Assembly: GCA_942493305.1 (NCBI GenBank)
Contig: OW818686.1
Span: 3,968,001-4,032,000 of the forward strand
DNA from: UBA7672 sp030824255
Lineage (GTDB): Bacteria > Pseudomonadota > Alphaproteobacteria > Caulobacterales > Hyphomonadaceae
Length of the DNA: 64,000 bases
Direction: 5' to 3'
The notes beneath the pieces were generated by a model, which was not told where the DNA came from, did not search any database, and saw nothing but the letters and a program-made list of their open reading frames with translations. Position 1 is the first letter of the stretch; the number at the start of each line of letters is the position of its first letter. Position numbers and translations under genes: made by a program. This document shows positions 25,735 through 35,459 of the stretch, in pieces.

Positions 25735-28575
25735 TCAGGATTGAACGGCCTGGCCATCCTGTTCCGTCGATAGCGGACCCAGTTTCTGCCCACGCAGCGC
25801 AGCAATCGCCGCCTGCACGTTTGCAAGCCGCACGGCGAGGGCGGAAAACTCCTTTTGACCCAGATGACTGGCTAGCCAGCTCTTGAGGCCGTCAGAAGCC
25901 GTATCAGGCTCAAACTGGTCCCCTGTTGCGATCCTTAGCGCCTGCTGCAACTGCAGCTGGAATGTCAGGCCTTCTACCAAACGGGCGGCGTCGGCGGGAG
26001 CAAGTCTTCCAGCCGCCGCCAGCGCCTTGACGGCATCCAGCGATGTTGGCTGCACAGCGCCAGGCACGTCTCCGGCCGCCAGCAGGATACCGTGCTGGAT
26101 CAGGAACTCGATATCGACAAGGCCACCCGGCGCCAGCTTGATGTCCCACGCGGAGCGCGGCTTCCGCTCACGCGCCATCCGCCGGCGCATATCGGCGACA
26201 TCTTCAGTGATCTTGGGGTCGCTGCTCTTCTGGCGAAGCGCCTCGCGCGCAAAGTGCAGAACGATCCGGCCAAGCTCTGCGTCCCCCGCCACCGGCCTGA
26301 TCCGCGTCAGCGCCATGAACTCCCAGGTCCACGCATCCTCCCGATAATAGCGCTCGAACGAGGACAGCCGCACCGCCACAGGACCAGCCTTGCCCGAGGG
26401 GCGCAGCTGCAGGTCAACCTCATAGAGCGTGCCCTCCCCGGTTGGTGCCGACAACGCCGCTACCAGCCTCTGGATGAACCTCGCGGCCAGTGTGCCGCCG
26501 CCATCGTCGACAGGATCGTAGATGAGCATCATATCGAGATCGGAAGTCGCCGTCAGCTCGCGCCCGCCGAACTTGCCCAGAGCGCAGATGGACCAACGCC
26601 CGATCGAACCGGGGAATCGTGACAGCACATCCTGTTCGCAGACTTCGGCCAGCGTGACGACGCACGCGTCAGCAAGGTCGGCATACGCCACGCCTGCATC
26701 TGCTGCGCTCAGGGCGCCTTGAAGAAGCTGATAGCCAATGCGGAACGCTTCCTCGCGATGGAAGCGACGCGCCGCGTTAAGCTTGCCTTCGAAATCATCT
26801 GCGCGCTCCAATTGCAATCGCAGTTTGCGAGCGCGAACGCCGGGTTCGTCCGATCGAACCGGCATACGGAAAGAAGGCTCCAGCATGGCCTCGATCAGGG
26901 CCGGCCGCTGAGCAAGGTCGGCCGCCAGCTTCGGCGCATACGCCATGGTCCGAATGATCTCGCGCGTCAGCGCCGGCTCGGCGAGCATGAGCGACATCAC
27001 TTGAACGCCAGACTTCAGCCCCGAAAAGAATTCCAGAAATCTCTGGAATGCGTTGTCCGGCTCGCCAGCGTTCGACATCGCCTCAAGCAGTCGCGGGCCG
27101 AGCGATGTCAGCAGTTGCTGGGCGCGCGCAGATCGCGTGGCAGGAATGCTGCCGCGATGCCATTGCTGGAAGACATGGATGATGCGGGAGGGATCCGCAA
27201 AACCCAGCTTTCGAAGCGTTTCAACCGTACCGGGATCATCGTCGACGCCCGTGAAGACAAGGTTTCCCGCCTCGCCAGACAGCCGCTCTTCAGCAGCAAA
27301 AAGGTCGGAATAAATACCGTGAACGCGCGCGCGTACCGCCGAGATATCCTGCTCGAATACGCCGGCGCTCGCATACCCTGAAAGCCTGCGCACGGCCTCG
27401 CGCTTCTCGGCGTTTTCCGGAAGGCGATGCGTCTGCTCGTCGTTGAGCATCTGCACGCGATGTTCCAGCCCGCGCAGGAAATCATACGCCTCGCAAAGAT
27501 CCCCGGCGACGTCAGGCGCAACAACATCTGCTTCCGCCATCGCCATCAGCACCTGCTTCGTGCGCGGAGCCCTTAAGGCCGGTCGACGACCGCCAAGGAT
27601 CAACTGCTGCACTTGCGCGAAAAACTCGATCTCGCGTATGCCGCCACGCCCCAGCTTCACATCGAAGTCAGGCGATGACAGCTCGGCATGGCCGCCATGG
27701 GCATGAATCTGCCGCTTGATGGAATGCACATCGGCAATGGCCCAGTAGTCCAGGTGCCGCCGCCAGACGTATGGCGAAAGTTCGTCAAGATATGCGTTCC
27801 CCGTCGCGATATCGCCCGCACAGACGCGCGCCTTGATATGCGCCATGCGCTCCCAGTTCTGACCAACGCTCTCGTAATAGCCGAGCGCGAACTGGGTCGA
27901 GACGGCCGGCGCAGTCGATGATGGATCGGGACGCAGGCGAAGATCCGTGCGGAACACATACCCGTCTATCGTCCGTTCATCGAGAAACCGCACGAGGCTG
28001 CGCGCCACGCGCGTCATCGCCTCCTTCACACGCAACCCCTTGATGGGGAGTACGTCGAGGTCGAACAGCAGGATAAGATCAATGTCGCTGGAATAGTTGA
28101 GCTCTCCCGCTCCCATCTTTCCCATGGCAAGCGCAAACAGGCCGGGCATCTCGCTGCTGTCCGACTTGCCGTCGAACCAGCCTGCCGCCCATCCCTCGCG
28201 GATCGCCATCGTCAAAGCGGACTGCGTCGACACATCCGCCAGCATTGTCAGGTCGGCGAGAACGTGATCCAGCTCCCATCCGCCGCTCAAGTCAGCCGCC
28301 GAGATCGCAAGCTGCGCGGCTTCCTTGGCGCGCCGCAACGCCTTTATGCCGCTCTCAATACTTGTGTCGGACGAGGCAGCCGCACGCATCTGCTTCAGCG
28401 CGTTCGCGACGATTGTCTCCGGACCAGTCGCCCCCAACTCCTCAACGATCTCCGGGCGGCGAGACATCATGCGCGTGATGTGATCAGAAGAGCTCTCGGC
28501 CATGCGCAGCGCACCGACCCAGTCACCCCGATCACAGATGGGCGCGATGCCCTGAATTTTGAGTCGTTCAGTCAT
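25735..28575 (-). CDS. glnE: Bifunctional glutamine synthetase adenylyltransferase/deadenylase
   Basis: 946 residues, a normal GlnE length. Two nucleotidyltransferase domains are visible, each with the G-X11-D-X-D catalytic pattern: GKMGAGELNYSSDIDLILLF in the N-terminal (deadenylase) half and GKFGGRELTATSDLDMMLIY in the C-terminal (adenylylating) half. RGGIREIEFFAQ and GGLVDIEFLIQ follow the respective domains. It adenylylates GlnA under nitrogen excess and reverses this under limitation, under PII control. It follows the kinase gene on the same strand, 44 bases away. Confidence 0.97.
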   Translation of the reverse strand: MTERLKIQGIAPICDRGDWVGALRMAESSSDHITRMMSRRPEIVEELGATGPETIVANALKQMRAAASSDTSIESGIKALRRAKEAAQLAISAADLSGGWELDHVLADLTMLADVSTQSALTMAIREGWAAGWFDGKSDSSEMPGLFALAMGKMGAGELNYSSDIDLILLFDLDVLPIKGLRVKEAMTRVARSLVRFLDERTIDGYVFRTDLRLRPDPSSTAPAVSTQFALGYYESVGQNWERMAHIKARVCAGDIATGNAYLDELSPYVWRRHLDYWAIADVHSIKRQIHAHGGHAELSSPDFDVKLGRGGIREIEFFAQVQQLILGGRRPALRAPRTKQVLMAMAEADVVAPDVAGDLCEAYDFLRGLEHRVQMLNDEQTHRLPENAEKREAVRRLSGYASAGVFEQDISAVRARVHGIYSDLFAAEERLSGEAGNLVFTGVDDDPGTVETLRKLGFADPSRIIHVFQQWHRGSIPATRSARAQQLLTSLGPRLLEAMSNAGEPDNAFQRFLEFFSGLKSGVQVMSLMLAEPALTREIIRTMAYAPKLAADLAQRPALIEAMLEPSFRMPVRSDEPGVRARKLRLQLERADDFEGKLNAARRFHREEAFRIGYQLLQGALSAADAGVAYADLADACVVTLAEVCEQDVLSRFPGSIGRWSICALGKFGGRELTATSDLDMMLIYDPVDDGGGTLAARFIQRLVAALSAPTGEGTLYEVDLQLRPSGKAGPVAVRLSSFERYYREDAWTWEFMALTRIRPVAGDAELGRIVLHFAREALRQKSSDPKITEDVADMRRRMARERKPRSAWDIKLAPGGLVDIEFLIQHGILLAAGDVPGAVQPTSLDAVKALAAAGRLAPADAARLVEGLTFQLQLQQALRIATGDQFEPDTASDGLKSWLASHLGQKEFSALAVRLANVQAAIAALRGQKLGPLSTEQDGQAVQS

Positions 28576-28619
28576 GCGGGGAAACTAGCCATCCTGCTTT
28601 CGGCGTCCACAGCCGCGCA

Positions 28620-30011
28620 TCACGCAGCCGGCAGGGCCAGCGTTGCGGAAAGACCACGAGGTTGGGGCTGTCCGTCACCATCGCCAAGAACGAGTCGGCC
28701 GGAATGGGCCTCCGCCACCGCTGAGGCCAGGCTAAGGCCAAGCCCGCTTCCCGGTTCGCTGCGGGATTGCTCAAGCCGCACAAACCGCTCGATCACGCGC
28801 TCGCGATCCTGTGCCGGAATTCCCGGTCCGGAATCGATCACGGAAATCTCGACATCACCACCCTGACCGTGCCGCGCCGCCAGGCGCACGGAGCCGCCGG
28901 TCGGCGTATACTTCACCGCATTGTCGAGAAGATTCGAGAGCGCTTGTGCGATGAGGTGACTATCCGCAAAAACGAACAGGTCAGCTTCGGGCTCGTAGGT
29001 AAACGAGAGCTCCTTGTCCTCGCACACGGGCTGATAAAGCTCGGCCAGTTCATCGATGATGCCTCGCAGATCCGTACGCCGGAACGATCCCGTGGCGCCG
29101 GCCTGCACGCGCGACAATCTCAGCACCGCATTGAATGTTTCCAGCAGGCTATCGACGTCGTCGATTGATTTCGCCAGCGCCACGCGTGGCCCTTCATCGG
29201 CGTTTTCCATCAGGCCTGCTTCAAGCCTGTTTCGAAGGCGGGTCAGCGGCGATCGCAAATCATGCGCGATGGAATCCCCGGCCGATCGCGATGAAATCAC
29301 CAATCGCTCGAGCTTGCCGAGCATCGCGTTGAGCTGCTCCGAAAGCCTGTCGAACTCGTCGCCCGATCCCTGAACGGGCGCGCGTCGGGTAAGGTCTCCG
29401 GCCATAACGCCTTCTGTCGTGCGTGCGAGCTGTTCTGCGCGCTGGGCGGCCGAACGCGAAATCACGACGCCCCCGATAAGCGACAGGACGAAGCCGACTG
29501 CAGCCGACCGCCAGACCACCTCGCTGATCCGCTTGTTCATCTCGCCGAGTTGGCCGACATCATAGGCGACCATAAGAACGCCACCCTCGCCAAGGCGGGA
29601 AATGCGCCCCTCGGCTGAGCGCCGGCTCGGCTGGCCAGCAAGGGTTCGCGCGTCATACTCGAACTGCACATCCACGACCTGCCCCGCAGGTGCGGCCGCG
29701 GGCAGCACGTCAAAGTCGCCAGATAGCTTCTGGCCATTGCTATCAAGCAGCAGGTAGAAAAACTTGCCGCGCGCCTCGGAGCGCTCGGTCACCGCCTGGT
29801 TGAGCCGATCGAGACCGCCGCGATACGCCGCCGACAATTCCTGAAACTCTGCGTTGAGTTCAGTCTCCGCCTGTCGGCTCATGTGTCCGGCCGTCTCGTA
29901 GTAGAGATACGCCAGCAGCGACGCCGAAAACAGAATGAAGATGGACGCATGCAGCAGCGCCAGCCGGAACGTCGTCGTCCGCACCAGCGCCGGCAGGCGG
30001 CCCATCTTCAT
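28620..30011 (-). CDS. Two-component sensor histidine kinase
   Basis: 463 residues. TM1 (about 18-37) and TM2 (about 170-187) enclose a periplasmic loop of about 130 residues, then HAMP (about 190-240). HisKA has the phospho-His250 in IAHDLRSPLTRLRN, and the HATPase has LSNLLDNAVKYTP, DSGPGIP and GSGLGLSLA. The start lies 11 bases after the stop of the cognate OmpR-type regulator. The cluster degP-like protease / regulator / kinase / glnE is a conserved order in several alphaproteobacteria, and the link to the protease suggests sensing of envelope conditions (inference). Confidence 0.92.
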   Translation of the reverse strand: MKMGRLPALVRTTTFRLALLHASIFILFSASLLAYLYYETAGHMSRQAETELNAEFQELSAAYRGGLDRLNQAVTERSEARGKFFYLLLDSNGQKLSGDFDVLPAAAPAGQVVDVQFEYDARTLAGQPSRRSAEGRISRLGEGGVLMVAYDVGQLGEMNKRISEVVWRSAAVGFVLSLIGGVVISRSAAQRAEQLARTTEGVMAGDLTRRAPVQGSGDEFDRLSEQLNAMLGKLERLVISSRSAGDSIAHDLRSPLTRLRNRLEAGLMENADEGPRVALAKSIDDVDSLLETFNAVLRLSRVQAGATGSFRRTDLRGIIDELAELYQPVCEDKELSFTYEPEADLFVFADSHLIAQALSNLLDNAVKYTPTGGSVRLAARHGQGGDVEISVIDSGPGIPAQDRERVIERFVRLEQSRSEPGSGLGLSLASAVAEAHSGRLVLGDGDGQPQPRGLSATLALPAA

Positions 30012-30022
30012 GGATCAGATCT

Positions 30023-30697
30023 TCACGCTTCGAGTCGATAACCCGCGCCCCGCACAGTGTGCAGGAGCGGTCGGTCGAAGTCCTTGTCGATCTTGCCACG
30101 CAAGCGGGACACGTGAACGTCAATCACGTTGGTCTGGGGATCGAAGTGATAGTCCCACACCTTCTCGAGCAGCATCGTGCGCGTCACGACCTGACCTGCA
30201 TGACGCATCAGGAATTCCAGCAGGCGGAATTCGCGCGGCTGCAGGTCGATCTTCTGGCCATCCCGATGAACGGTGCGCCCCAGCAGATCCATCTCCAGCC
30301 CTCCGACGGAAAGCTTGGTCGTCGGAATATCGCCTGTAGCCCTGCGACCCAGCGCTTCGACGCGGGCCACAAGCTCACTCGGCGCATAAGGCTTCACGAG
30401 ATAATCGTCGCCGCCTGCCTGAAGGCCTTCGACACGATGATCCACTTCGCCCAACGCAGACAGGAACAGCGCAGGAGCGCGACCGCCTGAGTCGCGATAA
30501 CCTTTCACGATGCTGAGGCCATCGAGCCCCGGCAGCATCCGGTCAACGACCAGGGCATCATATTCGCCAGCCTTGGCCTGCTTCAGCCCGCTTTCGCCGT
30601 CGCCGCATACATCGACGAAGTGCCCGGCTTCGCTCAGCACGCTCCGCACAAAAGCGGCTGCGTCGGAGTCGTCTTCGATCAACAGTACTTTCATCAC
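30023..30697 (-). CDS. OmpR-family response regulator
   Basis: 224 residues. The receiver has acidic DD at 9-10 (LLIEDDSDAAAFV), phosphoacceptor Asp52 (LVVDRMLPGLDG) and Lys in LVKPYAPSEL. The C-terminal winged helix has DLQPREFRLLEFLMRHAGQV and NVIDVHVSRLRGKID. Two adjacent Met codons could start it. It lies one base after the protease stop and just before the kinase gene, so regulator, kinase and protease are probably one transcript. Confidence 0.95.
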   Translation of the reverse strand: MMKVLLIEDDSDAAAFVRSVLSEAGHFVDVCGDGESGLKQAKAGEYDALVVDRMLPGLDGLSIVKGYRDSGGRAPALFLSALGEVDHRVEGLQAGGDDYLVKPYAPSELVARVEALGRRATGDIPTTKLSVGGLEMDLLGRTVHRDGQKIDLQPREFRLLEFLMRHAGQVVTRTMLLEKVWDYHFDPQTNVIDVHVSRLRGKIDKDFDRPLLHTVRGAGYRLEA

Positions 30698-30698
30698 A

Positions 30699-32261
30699 CT
30701 ATTCCGCGACAGCGACCTCGATCGGCCGAAGAACGGTCAGGTCGCCGCAGCGCTGCTGGTTTCCGCAGCCTACGCGAGCGATGACATCCTTCTTGCCGCC
30801 GGCAATGGCCACAGCCACTGCATCCTGAAATTCCTTGGGCGTCTTCACGGCCTTGTTGTTGATCTCGAGGATCGCATCGCCCGGGAAGATATCAGCGCGC
30901 GCAAACGCACCCTTCGGCTCAACCGTCACAACGATGAGGCCAGCTCCGACCGCACCCACGTCGAACTTGCCGATCTCTTCCGCTGTCAGCGCGCGGATCG
31001 TCCCGCCAGCAACTTTCACATCATCATCGCTTGGCCGCGGCGGCTTCAGATTGGCGCGATCGGGGTCCAGATCCGGGCTGGCCAGCGCTCGGTCGTCGCG
31101 CGCCCGCACGGTCACCTTTATGGTCTGCTCCTTGCCATCACGAATGACGCGGAAGTTGTTGGTCGTGCCCGCCAGCAGGCTGCCCACGCGCTGCGTCAGA
31201 TGCCGGTTATCTTTCACGTCCTCGCCGTTGACGGACAGGATGATGTCGCCGCGCTTGATGCCACTGGTTTCGGCAGGGCCGCCTGCCGTCACTGAGCGCA
31301 CAATCGCGCCGTTCGACGACTTGAGGCTCCACGCATCCGCCAGACGCTGGTTCATGCTCTGGATCTCGACGCCGAGCCAACCCCGAATGACCTTGCCATC
31401 CCGGATCAGTGTCTCCGCAATCTGCTTCACAGCGTTTGCTTCGATCGCAAAGCCAATGCCGACCGAGCCGCCGCCCGTATCAGAGAAGATCGCGGTATTC
31501 ACCCCAATCACTTCGCCGTTGAGGTTGAACGTCGGTCCGCCCGAGTTGCCGCGGTTGATCGGCGCGTCGATCTGGATGAAATCGTTGTAGTTGCCGCCGA
31601 GCAGTTCGCGGCCATCCGCCGAAACAATGCCCGCCGTCGCCGTGCCGCCAAGGCCGAACGGGTTACCCACCGCCACGACCCAATCGCCGACGCGCGGCTT
31701 GGCCTTTGTCGCGAATTCCACGAACGGATAGGCGCCGCTCTTCTTGACCTTCAGCACAGCAAGGTCGGTCTGCTCGTCCGAGCCAATGATCTCTGTCTCG
31801 AGCTGATCGCCATTTTTCAGCGTGACCAGCACTTCGCGCGCATTTTCGACCACGTGGTGATTGGTGACGATATAGCCGTCCGACCGGATGAAGAAGCCGG
31901 ATCCCAGCGCGTTGCCTTCGCGGTCGGTTTCAGGACCGCCGCCCTCGCCTTCACCTTCGCCGTCTTCCCCTTCACCGAACTCGTCTTCGTACTCGTCAAA
32001 GCCCGGCAGGCCGCGGAACGGGTTGAACGCGCTGTTGCGATCGGCCGCCTTGATCTCGGTTGTCACCTGGACGCTGACCACCGCAGGGCTCACCCGCTCG
32101 ATCAGGTCGGCGAAACTCATCGGCGCGCCGGATGGCGGCGTTACCGTAATCGGCTTCTGGGCCATTGCGACGGGAGTCAGCGAAGCTCCGGCGAGAAGCG
32201 CCGCGGCAAGTCCGGCAGCCATTCCCAGCGTGCGCGTCCGGACCGTTCCAACCTTCATCAT
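30699..32261 (-). CDS. Do/DegP-type periplasmic serine protease with PDZ domains
   Basis: 520 residues. The signal peptide (about 1-34) ends in VAMAQ. The trypsin-like domain has catalytic His136 (TNHHVVEN), Asp166 (QTDLAVLK) and Ser240 (INRGNSGGP). Two PDZ domains follow, one with GWLGVEIQSMNQRLAD and a shorter, divergent C-terminal one with PKGAFARADIFPGDAI. The LA loop region carries an unusual Glu/Gly-rich acidic stretch at about 91-110. It degrades or chaperones misfolded periplasmic proteins. It lies downstream of the ccm operon and upstream of its regulator genes. Confidence 0.94.
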   Translation of the reverse strand: MMKVGTVRTRTLGMAAGLAAALLAGASLTPVAMAQKPITVTPPSGAPMSFADLIERVSPAVVSVQVTTEIKAADRNSAFNPFRGLPGFDEYEDEFGEGEDGEGEGEGGGPETDREGNALGSGFFIRSDGYIVTNHHVVENAREVLVTLKNGDQLETEIIGSDEQTDLAVLKVKKSGAYPFVEFATKAKPRVGDWVVAVGNPFGLGGTATAGIVSADGRELLGGNYNDFIQIDAPINRGNSGGPTFNLNGEVIGVNTAIFSDTGGGSVGIGFAIEANAVKQIAETLIRDGKVIRGWLGVEIQSMNQRLADAWSLKSSNGAIVRSVTAGGPAETSGIKRGDIILSVNGEDVKDNRHLTQRVGSLLAGTTNNFRVIRDGKEQTIKVTVRARDDRALASPDLDPDRANLKPPRPSDDDVKVAGGTIRALTAEEIGKFDVGAVGAGLIVVTVEPKGAFARADIFPGDAILEINNKAVKTPKEFQDAVAVAIAGGKKDVIARVGCGNQQRCGDLTVLRPIEVAVAE

Positions 32262-32488
32262 TCGCTCTCTCTTTGCATACGCATGTGCGAAGCGTCATTC
32301 ATGAAACTAGAAACCGCGCGGGCCCACGCAACTGGAAAGACCCGCTCGGGCAATCGTCACAACCGTCCGCGACAGCCTTCTGCCGCATCCGGAGCGTTGG
32401 TCGATCATGCCTTACTTTAAGGCAAACGTGCGGCGACGCCAGAGCCGAACAGTCCGGATTCCAGCTAGTTTTAGAGGAAATTGCCTTG

Positions 32489-32893
32489 TCAGGCGGGGGT
32501 GTCGCCGCGATCGTCCGGCACGGCAGTCAGGTCTGTCCGCCGCTTCGCAAAGCTGCGGATAACCATGAATCCGCCAGCTGCAAGCAGCAGAATGAAGGGA
32601 AACGCCCACAGCAGCCAATTCGACGGCCGGAAGGAAACGAAGCTTCCATAGCGCTCGACGAAGTAGTCGCGCACCTGGGTGTCCGTATTCCCCTCATCCA
32701 CGAGCTGGCGAATCTTCCGGCGAGCGTCGACCGCCATGTCCGCCGTCGATTGCGAGACCGGCTCGTTCTCGCAGACCGTGCAACGCAACTCCCGCATCAG
32801 GGATTGCGCCCGCGTCTCCAGCGCCGGATCCGGCAGGGGCGCTTCAGCCGGTTGGGCCGCTTGCAGGATCAGCGCGATGATCGGCGCGATCAT
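32489..32893 (-). CDS. ccmH: Cytochrome c maturation protein CcmH
   Basis: 134 residues. A short N-terminal signal or TM segment is followed by the thiol motif LRCTVCEN (Cys38 and Cys41) and a C-terminal TM (WLLWAFPFILLLAAGGFMVI). CcmH reduces the apocytochrome c CXXCH cysteines before heme attachment. It is the short form without the TPR domain, which is supplied by CcmI here. Its start overlaps the ccmF stop by four bases. ccmG, often located between these two, is absent. Confidence 0.94.
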   Translation of the reverse strand: MIAPIIALILQAAQPAEAPLPDPALETRAQSLMRELRCTVCENEPVSQSTADMAVDARRKIRQLVDEGNTDTQVRDYFVERYGSFVSFRPSNWLLWAFPFILLLAAGGFMVIRSFAKRRTDLTAVPDDRGDTPA

Positions 32894-34881
32894 GCAGGTG
32901 CTCCCGCCGCAGGCACATCAGCCTCGGCTGTCGGCGTAGATGTCGCCTGCTCCTGAGAAGCAGCAGGCGCCCTGCGACGCAGCCGCGCTACGAGAGAGAT
33001 GAACCCACCCACCGCAATCAGGCCCGCTCCGCCGAATACCCAGTCGATCAGCGGGTGCTTGGCTATGCGGATCCGCCATGCGCCAGGCTGGTCACGCAAC
33101 TGGTCGCCCAGGGCAACATAGACGTCGCCGCCCAGCGTCTTCTTGATGGCGACTTCCGTCGTGCTCGTGCGCGCAACCGGAAAGGTACGAGTCTCGGGAT
33201 GGATGACTTCATTGATGCCGTCATGGCGAACCAGAATGTCCGCGCGCAGCGCAGTATAGTTCGGTCCTTCGACTTCGCTCACGCCCTGGAATTCAAACGT
33301 CCATCCGGACATTTCGGCGATCTCGCCGGGGCGGAGGGGGAAAGTCTGTTCGGTGCGCGTGGCAGTTTCCACCGTGGCGCCGATGACAAAAATGCCCATG
33401 CCGATGTGCGCAATCGCCATGCCCCAGACAGTCAGCGGCAGGCGCAGCACGCGCCCGAACCCGCCTGCGCCCAACCTGCGTCCCACATCCATGCCGACGC
33501 CAAAGATCACCCACACGCCGACCAGCACGCCAAAGCCAAGCCAGACGCCCCAGCCGCCCAGCGCCATCGCAACCACGGCTGCCAGAACCGCCGCGATCGC
33601 CGCCGGCATCAGCCATTTCAGCATCGGCGAAAGCTCGGCCTTCCGCCATGGCGCAGCCTGCGCCAGTGGCATGAACAGCAGCAGGATCGCCACCATCGGC
33701 GCCAGCGTCAGCTGGAAGTATGGCTCGCCAATCGAAAGCGACGCAGCCTCCTGCGAGATCACGCCCGCCTCGCCCATCCACTGCAGGATCATCGGCGTCA
33801 CCGTGCCAACCAGCACCAGCGCCGCCGCCACCGACAGGAACAGGTTGTTCAGGATCATTGCCCCTTCGCGGCTCACCGGATCGAACTCCGGCCCCGCCTT
33901 CAGCAACGGCGCCCGCCACGCAAACAGCGCCAGCGCCGCACCGCCCATGATCCCAAGCCCGACAAGCAACACCAGGCCGCGCGTTGGATCCGTCGCAAAC
34001 GCATGCACCGACGTCATCACGCCCGAGCGCACCAGGAATGTCCCCAGCAGCGCCAGCACGAATGTCAGCACGGCGAGAAACACCGTCCACGACGCCATGC
34101 CGCCGCGTTTCTCCGTGACGATGAGCGAATGAACCAGCGCAGCGCCAACCAGCCACGGCATGAACGAAGCGTTCTCGACCGGGTCCCAGAACCACCAGCC
34201 GCCCCAGCCAAGCTCGTAGTAGGCCCAGATAGCCCCCAGCGCGATCCCGATGGTCAGCGAGCTCCACGCGAACAGCGCCCACGGACGCGCCCGGCGCGCC
34301 CATTCACGATCGATCTGTCCGTTGATGAGGCCCGCCGCCGCCAGCGAGAACACGAACGACATGCCGACATAGCCAAGATAAAGCGCCGGCGGATGCAGCG
34401 CGACCGCGGGGTCCTGCAGCAGGGGATTCATCCCGCCCCCATCGAACGGCGCATCGATCAGTCGCGTGAACGGGCTCGAGGCAAAGAGCAGGTATGCAAA
34501 AGACCCAGCCGTGAGCAGACCCTGCACGCCCAGCGCACGATCCCGCAGCTTGCCCTCGGACATCCACAGCGCAGCAGCGGAGCCATAGCCCGCCATGATC
34601 ATGCACCACATCAGCATCGAGCCTTCGTGGTTCCCCCACGCGCCCGCGATGCGATAGATCAGCGGCTTCAGCGTGTGGGAGTTCTGCGCCACCAGCGCGA
34701 CCGAGAAATCGAGACGCACAAAGCTGATGATCAGGGCGACCATCGCGGCCGTCGCGAACATGCCGCCCGCCACCGCCAGCCTGCGCGGCGTCTCGCCTCC
34801 GGTCGTCAGCCCCAGCACCGTCTGGCCGCACGCGGCAGCCAGCGCCAGAAACGCGAGCAGGTGACCCAGTTCAGCGATCAA
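32890..34881 (-). CDS. ccmF: Cytochrome c heme lyase subunit CcmF
   Basis: 663 residues with about fifteen hydrophobic segments. The WWD heme-handling motif is present in WGGWWFWDPVENASFMPW, and conserved His residues flank it (WGNHEGSMLMW). CcmF with CcmH and CcmI ligates heme from holo-CcmE onto apocytochrome c on the periplasmic side. Its start overlaps the ccmE stop and its stop overlaps the ccmH start. The long plus-strand frames here are antisense shadows. Confidence 0.97.
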   Translation of the reverse strand: MIAELGHLLAFLALAAACGQTVLGLTTGGETPRRLAVAGGMFATAAMVALIISFVRLDFSVALVAQNSHTLKPLIYRIAGAWGNHEGSMLMWCMIMAGYGSAAALWMSEGKLRDRALGVQGLLTAGSFAYLLFASSPFTRLIDAPFDGGGMNPLLQDPAVALHPPALYLGYVGMSFVFSLAAAGLINGQIDREWARRARPWALFAWSSLTIGIALGAIWAYYELGWGGWWFWDPVENASFMPWLVGAALVHSLIVTEKRGGMASWTVFLAVLTFVLALLGTFLVRSGVMTSVHAFATDPTRGLVLLVGLGIMGGAALALFAWRAPLLKAGPEFDPVSREGAMILNNLFLSVAAALVLVGTVTPMILQWMGEAGVISQEAASLSIGEPYFQLTLAPMVAILLLFMPLAQAAPWRKAELSPMLKWLMPAAIAAVLAAVVAMALGGWGVWLGFGVLVGVWVIFGVGMDVGRRLGAGGFGRVLRLPLTVWGMAIAHIGMGIFVIGATVETATRTEQTFPLRPGEIAEMSGWTFEFQGVSEVEGPNYTALRADILVRHDGINEVIHPETRTFPVARTSTTEVAIKKTLGGDVYVALGDQLRDQPGAWRIRIAKHPLIDWVFGGAGLIAVGGFISLVARLRRRAPAASQEQATSTPTAEADVPAAGAPA

Positions 34882-35345
34882 GTGGTTGGTTCTTTGCCAT
34901 AGGAGGATTCACCTTCGGAATCGGACGCGCGCTTGAGCGCGTCATACGCTTCCTTCGGCATGTAATTCTCGTCGTGCTTCGCCAGCACGCGCGACGCCAC
35001 CAGCGTGCCCGACGGGTCGAACTTGCCTTCGGCGACGACGCCCTTGCCTTCCTTCACCATGTCCGGGGGAATGCCCTCGAACACAACCGGCACCGTGTGC
35101 TTGCCATCCGTGATGCTGAAGGTGAGCAGCTTGCCGCCTTCCTCGTGCTTCTGGCTACCGACCTCGATCAGGCCGCCAACGCGCACGCTCTGGTGAAAGC
35201 TCGTGGCGCCCTTCTCGGCGATATCAGACGGCGACTGGAAGAACGCGACCGCGCCCTGAAGGCCGACTACCGCCAGCGCGACAGCGCCAGCGACGAGAAC
35301 GCCCGCCGATCCAATCAGCCAGAGCCTCTGTGAACGCTTGCGCAT
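34878..35345 (-). CDS. ccmE: Heme chaperone CcmE
   Basis: 155 residues from the ATG at 35345. A single N-terminal TM anchor (about 7-30) is followed by the OB-fold periplasmic domain. The covalent heme-binding His124 and neighbouring Tyr128 are in LAKHDENYMPKE. It carries heme from CcmABCD to the CcmF/H lyase. It is the second gene of the ccmI-ccmE-ccmF-ccmH (cycHJKL) operon. An open frame reaching 35447 is an upstream extension with no start-site support. Confidence 0.96.
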   Translation of the reverse strand: MRKRSQRLWLIGSAGVLVAGAVALAVVGLQGAVAFFQSPSDIAEKGATSFHQSVRVGGLIEVGSQKHEEGGKLLTFSITDGKHTVPVVFEGIPPDMVKEGKGVVAEGKFDPSGTLVASRVLAKHDENYMPKEAYDALKRASDSEGESSYGKEPTT

Positions 35346-35459
35346 GGGTAGTCGTCTCCTGGTCAACCGGCCCACCCGTCGAACCGCCAAACTATATGGG
35401 CCATACCGGGCAAGCGCCAGCGACACGATGGCGCGAAATCTGGTCAAATCTTCGGAAGA

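Noticed and set aside
33055..34902. Long Arg/His-rich plus-strand frame
   Set aside because: It is antisense to ccmF, with low-complexity composition and no family signature.
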